From contig CADBPH010000103.1 of assembly GCA_902796455.1 (NCBI GenBank), forward strand, positions 1-11,051: a stretch of 11,051 bases of DNA, in the 5' to 3' direction. Of this stretch, positions 6,913-11,051 are shown one piece after another. The notes beneath the pieces are model-generated. The model ran no database searches, was not told the origin of the DNA, and worked only from the letters and a program-made list of their open reading frames with translations. A program made the position numbers and the translations under genes. How positions within the stretch are numbered: position 1 is the first letter of the stretch; each line of letters opens with the position of its first letter. The DNA comes from an uncultured Bacteroidia bacterium. Its GTDB lineage: Bacteria > Bacteroidota > Bacteroidia > Bacteroidales > UBA932.

Positions 6913-9681
6913 ATGAAGAATCATTATATCATATTGGCATTCTCCCTCCTGGCGTTTGCGGTTGCCGTCCATGCCCAGGAACCGGCGGATACCGTGGTGT
7001 CCACTTCCACGCGCGGTCACTTCGTCAAGGGAACCGCCTTGGAGGACAAGGTCTTTGGCGATGTCCGCAACCAGTTGCAAGGAATCATTCCGGGGCTGGT
7101 GGTGCAAGAGAAACAGGGTGGCCTGTACAATACGAACGTCTATGAGACTTTCATCATCAATGACCAGCAGATTACCGTGAAGTACCGGGGTCGTGGCGAC
7201 TTGACGTTCATGCTCGACGGGATTATCGTCCCGTATAACAACTATACCATGGACCTGTCCCAGGTCGAATCCGTCACCTTGGTCAGCGACTTGGTCGACA
7301 AGGCCAGGGTCGGGCCGCTCGCGTCCAACGGCATGATCGTCATCCGGACGAAAGAAGGCGGATACAATCAGCCGATGCGCATTCATGTCAATGCAGAGGC
7401 GGGTCTTTCCATGACGGACATCGTCCCGGAATATGCGGACGGTGTGGAGTATGCCCTGCTCAACAACCAGGCGCGGGCAAACGCCGGTTATTCCCAGCTG
7501 TACAGTCCGATTGCGATCGAGGGCTATCTCCGGAATGATCCCTACGACCTGAAGTATCCCAATACGGATTACCGTTCCCTCATGATCGGCAACATGATGC
7601 CTGTCGGGAACGCCTCGGTATCCGTCACGGGTGGCGGGGCTTCCACCAAGTATTCGATGACCTTGTCCGAAGTCTATTCCGGAGATATCGTCAAAACGAA
7701 TCAGCCGCATGATTTCAACCGGGTCAACATTTCTTCGCGTGTCACCTCGAAGCTCAACAGTTTCATCACGCTGCACGCCGGGTTTAACGCCATGTTGTCC
7801 TTCCGCCGCCGGGCCCGTTCCAACTGGAACGACTGGCAGAAAGTCCCCCCGATCGCCTATCCGGTCATCTTCGGGGTCAATGAGACAGACGGCGACTATG
7901 CCGGCATGACGATCTATGGAACAACCGCCGAGTGGCCGGAAAACTATTATGCCCTCTTTACCGAGGACGGCTACTATGCACAGCGGAGCCGTTCCGCAAT
8001 GATTCAGGCGGCGCTGGACATGGATTTCGGACGCTGGATTCCGGGTCTCAAATCTGTGACCACATTCGGCTATTCCAGTTTTATGGCCACGACGCTCTCG
8101 AAGAACAACGACTACCTTTCCTATTATTGGGACCCTCAGGCGGAAGACGGGAGGGGAGTGATTTCCCCGGCCCACCAAGGTTCCCGGACGGCCGCCAGGA
8201 GCATCAACTCCGACGGTGCCGACCAGATGCTCCAGCTTCGGGAAGACCTGACTTGGAACCGGACCTTCAATGGGCATAACATCGACCTGGGCGGCTCTTT
8301 CCTGCTCTTTGATGCCTCCATGAGCGGTGTCGGCTACTATCGCCGCATGGTGCAGGGAATCGGAACGGCCAAGTACAACTTCCGGAACCGTTACGTTGTC
8401 GAGGGCGTGCTCCAGTATACCGGTTCTTCCCGCTTCAACAGGGCGAATCGGTTCAAACCCTTCCTTTCCGCAGGAGCGGCGTGGATTGCATCCAACGAGG
8501 AATTCCTCAAGGATGTTTCCTGGATCGATTACCTGCGTCTGCGCGGACAGTTCGGTACGATGGGTAAATACAGCAGCGCCTTCGGCACGAATTATCTGTA
8601 TGAATCCCGGTATTCCCAAAGCAACGGCTACAGCTATGGCCCGAGTTTGATCCATACGACTTGGTTCGGAACCCAGAAGTATGTTTCTCAGCGGGCGGCC
8701 ATCAGCCGTCTGGCCAATCCGCTTCTGGGCTGGGAATCCATTCGGGACTGGCTGGTCGGTCTGGACTTTGATTTCTGCAACGGCTTTTCTCTGGGCCTGA
8801 CAGCATACAGCAGCTTGGAGCGGGACGAGATTGCAGACATTTCATCGGTCATTCCGACAGTCTACTCTCTTAACAGTATTACGCTCTACGGCAACTATGC
8901 CCAACATCGCATCACCGGTTATGAGGCGACACTCGGTTACCGGCGTACTTTCGGGGACTTTACATTCAATACCAATGCGAGTGTCTTCAACTGGGACAAG
9001 ACCTATGTGAAGATTCTCTCGGATGATTCTCCGTACGAGTACCTGAGAAAAACCGGGACGAGCCACATGGCCATCTGGGGCCTGAAGTGCATCGGCCGGT
9101 ATAAGACGCCGGAAGAGGTGGAGACCATCCCGTCCTACGGTACCGTCCAGGTCGGGGACTTGATGTATGACGACAGAAACGGGGATGGCGCGATTGATTC
9201 GTTCGATTATTATGAACTCGGCAGCACGCGTCCGAAGTTCCAGTATTCCCTGAACATCGGCCTGAAGTACAAGAACCTTGAATTCCAGGTGTACGGTTCG
9301 GGTATGGCGGGGAACGATGTCGTCAACAGCGACACGTATTTCTGGAGCGGCTGGGGGAATGGCAACTATACCGCATTCGTCCGCGACAACATCGGAGGCG
9401 ACTATCCGCGCCTGTCGTATGTCAGGTCTGCCAACAATTTCGTGACGTCTTCTTTCTGGATTCGCGACGGTTCTTTCTTCAAGATCCAGGAAGCTTCTCT
9501 AACGTATGACATTCCCCTGAAAAACAAAAAGATCCTCAAGGGGCTCAAGGTTTCACTCAAGGGGCAGAACCTTGCGACGTTTACCTCTTACAAATACCTG
9601 GACCCGGAAAGTTCTTCGGCCGGTGTCTCCGGATATCCTTTATTCCGGACGGTCACGGCGGGAGCCCGGCTTGTTTTCTAA
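6913..9681 (+). CDS. SusC-family TonB-linked outer membrane transporter lacking the N-terminal extension (pair 2)
   Basis: The 922-residue product is a second TonB-dependent barrel, about 130 residues shorter than the first. I chose the ATG at 6913 because it begins a clean signal peptide (residues 1-21, cleaved after VHA). An in-frame TTG at 6889 would overlap susD and add eight charged or polar residues. The mature N-terminus goes straight to a possible TonB box (DTVVSTSTR, 26-34) and then to plug-like sequence (NQLQGIIPGLVV at 53-64, FMLDGIIV at 99-106, then ASNGMIVIRTKEGG at 137-150). No carboxypeptidase-regulatory-like domain is present, and the usual RG-x-SS motif of the plug is degenerate. 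The barrel region is typical: FLSAGAAWIASNEEFL, then DYLRLRGQFGTMGK, and the WE pair at 607. An EF-hand-like loop (D754, N756, D758, D762, D765) is present. The protein ends in AGARLVF with a terminal Phe. It lies 14 bases after the first susD and 12 before the second, so it presumably pairs with the latter. Confidence 0.93.
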   Translation: MKNHYIILAFSLLAFAVAVHAQEPADTVVSTSTRGHFVKGTALEDKVFGDVRNQLQGIIPGLVVQEKQGGLYNTNVYETFIINDQQITVKYRGRGDLTFMLDGIIVPYNNYTMDLSQVESVTLVSDLVDKARVGPLASNGMIVIRTKEGGYNQPMRIHVNAEAGLSMTDIVPEYADGVEYALLNNQARANAGYSQLYSPIAIEGYLRNDPYDLKYPNTDYRSLMIGNMMPVGNASVSVTGGGASTKYSMTLSEVYSGDIVKTNQPHDFNRVNISSRVTSKLNSFITLHAGFNAMLSFRRRARSNWNDWQKVPPIAYPVIFGVNETDGDYAGMTIYGTTAEWPENYYALFTEDGYYAQRSRSAMIQAALDMDFGRWIPGLKSVTTFGYSSFMATTLSKNNDYLSYYWDPQAEDGRGVISPAHQGSRTAARSINSDGADQMLQLREDLTWNRTFNGHNIDLGGSFLLFDASMSGVGYYRRMVQGIGTAKYNFRNRYVVEGVLQYTGSSRFNRANRFKPFLSAGAAWIASNEEFLKDVSWIDYLRLRGQFGTMGKYSSAFGTNYLYESRYSQSNGYSYGPSLIHTTWFGTQKYVSQRAAISRLANPLLGWESIRDWLVGLDFDFCNGFSLGLTAYSSLERDEIADISSVIPTVYSLNSITLYGNYAQHRITGYEATLGYRRTFGDFTFNTNASVFNWDKTYVKILSDDSPYEYLRKTGTSHMAIWGLKCIGRYKTPEEVETIPSYGTVQVGDLMYDDRNGDGAIDSFDYYELGSTRPKFQYSLNIGLKYKNLEFQVYGSGMAGNDVVNSDTYFWSGWGNGNYTAFVRDNIGGDYPRLSYVRSANNFVTSSFWIRDGSFFKIQEASLTYDIPLKNKKILKGLKVSLKGQNLATFTSYKYLDPESSSAGVSGYPLFRTVTAGARLVF

Positions 9682-9693
9682 AAGGCTGCTGAT

Positions 9694-11051
9694 ATGAAAA
9701 AGAATAATATGAATAGAATCGTTCCCTTCGTGCTTGCGGGTTTGATGGCGGTTTCCTGCAATTTCCTGGAGCCGCTCCCTCAGGCCGCCTTCACGGATGA
9801 GAACATCGACCAGTATCCGGAAGTTCTGCGTGGGTTCGTGGATCAGATTTACAACTCCTATCTTCCGGACTCTTTCTACGACAATGATAAAATCGGTCTT
9901 TCCGCAATCTCCGACGAGGCCGTCTACTCAGACGAGAACAATAACCGGCGGCTGTTCTCCGAGGGTAACGGAAAGATGACCAATAGTCCGTTCGAAAACA
10001 AGTGGAACAGGAATTACATCGCGATCAATTACGCGAATCTGTTCCTCAAGGACGGGAGAGGCTATGCTACACAGTATATGCTGAAGGCGGAAGCGGACCT
10101 TGCGCTCCGGCGGAGCCTGCAGGGCAATGCCTTCGGATTGCGTGCGTACTTGTACTTCGACCTGCTCCGGATGTTTGCCGGGGAAGGAACGGACGGCAAG
10201 ATGTACGGCGTTCCCCTCCGGCTGGAACCGACGGAGTATGCTAAAATCGACTATTCGGAGTTGAAGCGGGCTTCCATCGATGAATGTTGCGAGCAGATTC
10301 TCAGAGACTGCGATTCCGCCTATGTCTATCTCAAGGATGCCAACCGGGACTTTCCGGATGACCCTTCCCAGCTGATTATCGTTACGGGGTCAGCTCGTTA
10401 TACTACGATGGACCGGGTTACAATCGATGCCCTGCGCGCATATACGTACCTTTACTGGGCTTCTCCGGCCTGGAACCCGGACCTTTCACAGGACTCGGCT
10501 GAGATTAAAGAACGTTATACCAAGGCTGCCCAGTATGCTGCCGCCGTGATGAAGTTCAAAATCGAACGCGAAGGAGCCCTCACCAACGGATTCAAGCCGT
10601 TGGGCAAGATTGACTGGACGGACCCCAACAGCCCCGAGATCATCTGGTGCGCCAAGTTCACTACCGGTGAGACGACGACCTGGGAAAAGAGCATGTATCC
10701 GATCGGATTCGGCGGAACGGCCATGATTGTTCCTTCCCAGGCCCTGGTTGACCGCTTCCCTGCCGCCAACGGTTATCCCATCGGCGATGCGCGCTCCGAG
10801 TATAACCCGCTCAAGCCGTACGAGAACCGGGACCCCAGGTTCTACAGCACAATCAACTACAATGGAGCCAAAGTAATCCGCAACACGGATGCGTCCGATA
10901 TCATGTATACCTTCGACACCAGTGTCGGCGGAGCGGATGCGCCGGGTCTGACCAGGACCTCTACGACCGGATATTATATCAAGAAGTTCCTGTTCTCGGG
11001 ATGGAATCCCTTCGACAGCGTAATCGAAGGAGCCTTCAGGCCGCTTCATCA
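9694..11051 (+). CDS. SusD/RagB-family nutrient-binding outer membrane lipoprotein (pair 2, 3' end missing)
   Basis: The frame opens at ATG 9694 and stays open for 452 codons to the window edge, so the C-terminal part is missing. The signal peptide ends in lipobox AVSC with Cys at residue 22, followed by NFLEPLPQ, a common SusD-type mature start. TPR-like helices appear at NKWNRNYIAINYANLFL (about 102-118) and GLRAYLYFDLLRMFAGE, with R150 in the conserved LRA position, followed by YGVPL. Typical later SusD motifs are LVDRFPAANGYPI (from 351), NPLKPYENRDPRFYSTI (371-387), YNG (389-391) and TTGYYIKKFL, which normally precedes the C-terminal SusD domain. The gene starts 12 bases after the second susC, its likely partner. 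It differs clearly from the first SusD, so it probably has its own ligand preference. An in-frame ATG at 9709 is a less likely start because it would shorten the signal peptide. Confidence 0.95.
   Translation, partial: MKKNNMNRIVPFVLAGLMAVSCNFLEPLPQAAFTDENIDQYPEVLRGFVDQIYNSYLPDSFYDNDKIGLSAISDEAVYSDENNNRRLFSEGNGKMTNSPFENKWNRNYIAINYANLFLKDGRGYATQYMLKAEADLALRRSLQGNAFGLRAYLYFDLLRMFAGEGTDGKMYGVPLRLEPTEYAKIDYSELKRASIDECCEQILRDCDSAYVYLKDANRDFPDDPSQLIIVTGSARYTTMDRVTIDALRAYTYLYWASPAWNPDLSQDSAEIKERYTKAAQYAAAVMKFKIEREGALTNGFKPLGKIDWTDPNSPEIIWCAKFTTGETTTWEKSMYPIGFGGTAMIVPSQALVDRFPAANGYPIGDARSEYNPLKPYENRDPRFYSTINYNGAKVIRNTDASDIMYTFDTSVGGADAPGLTRTSTTGYYIKKFLFSGWNPFDSVIEGAFRPLH

Larger units (their letters stand above)
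3..11051 (+). other. Apparent single operon: Ig-like protein, susC-susD, susC-susD
   Basis: All five genes lie on the same strand, with gaps of 14, 12, 14 and 12 bases and no overlap. None of the gaps holds a hairpin followed by a T-run, or space for a promoter. The first and last genes run off both window ends, so the promoter, any regulator, any hydrolase and the terminator would have to lie outside. Co-transcription is inferred from spacing, not shown. Ordering with a surface protein first and two transporter pairs after it is compatible with a polysaccharide-utilisation-type locus, but without an enzyme in view that label is provisional. Confidence 0.7.

Noticed and set aside
6829..8655. 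Open antisense frame of 608 codons across the second susC and the end of susD
   Set aside because: This has the same cause: it is in register with the sense susC codons. No domain or signal peptide is visible, and it would cover two well-supported genes.

Overview
The window comes from a member of the phylum Bacteroidota, most likely order Bacteroidales. It carries two SusC (TonB-dependent transporter) / SusD (surface substrate-binding lipoprotein) pairs, an arrangement essentially confined to that phylum. Four of the five genes start on ATG with no strong Shine-Dalgarno sequence visible, and the fifth starts upstream of the window. The sequence is visibly GC-rich for Bacteroides itself. It would suit Alistipes/Rikenellaceae or a Cryptobacteroides-like lineage, but the genus cannot be fixed from this window.

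Layout, all on the + strand: (1) 3-1769, the 3' part of a gene for an Ig-like (BIG2) repeat protein that ends in two tandem copies of an unnamed beta-rich domain; (2) 1784-4948, a full-length SusC with the N-terminal carboxypeptidase-regulatory-like extension; (3) 4961-6898, its SusD-family lipoprotein; (4) 6913-9681, a second, shorter SusC that lacks the N-terminal extension and has a divergent plug; (5) 9694-11051, a second SusD-family lipoprotein gene cut by the window end. The four intergenic gaps are only 14, 12, 14 and 12 bases, and none has room for a promoter or terminator. The whole window therefore reads as the middle of one operon whose promoter and terminator lie outside it.

How the parts probably work together: each SusC/SusD pair should form a lidded outer-membrane importer. 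The SusD lid binds an oligomeric nutrient (glycan or peptide) at the cell surface, and the SusC barrel imports it using TonB energy. The Ig-repeat protein, with its two terminal modules, looks like an extended surface protein that could hold ligand near these transporters. No carbohydrate-active enzyme, peptidase, sigma/anti-sigma pair or other regulator is present in the window, so the substrate cannot be named.

This is mostly a recognisable nutrient-uptake locus rather than an obviously new system. The points most worth a second look are the SusC without an N-terminal extension, the 492-base-period tandem duplication encoding an unnamed domain, and the placement of that protein directly upstream of two non-identical SusC/SusD pairs.
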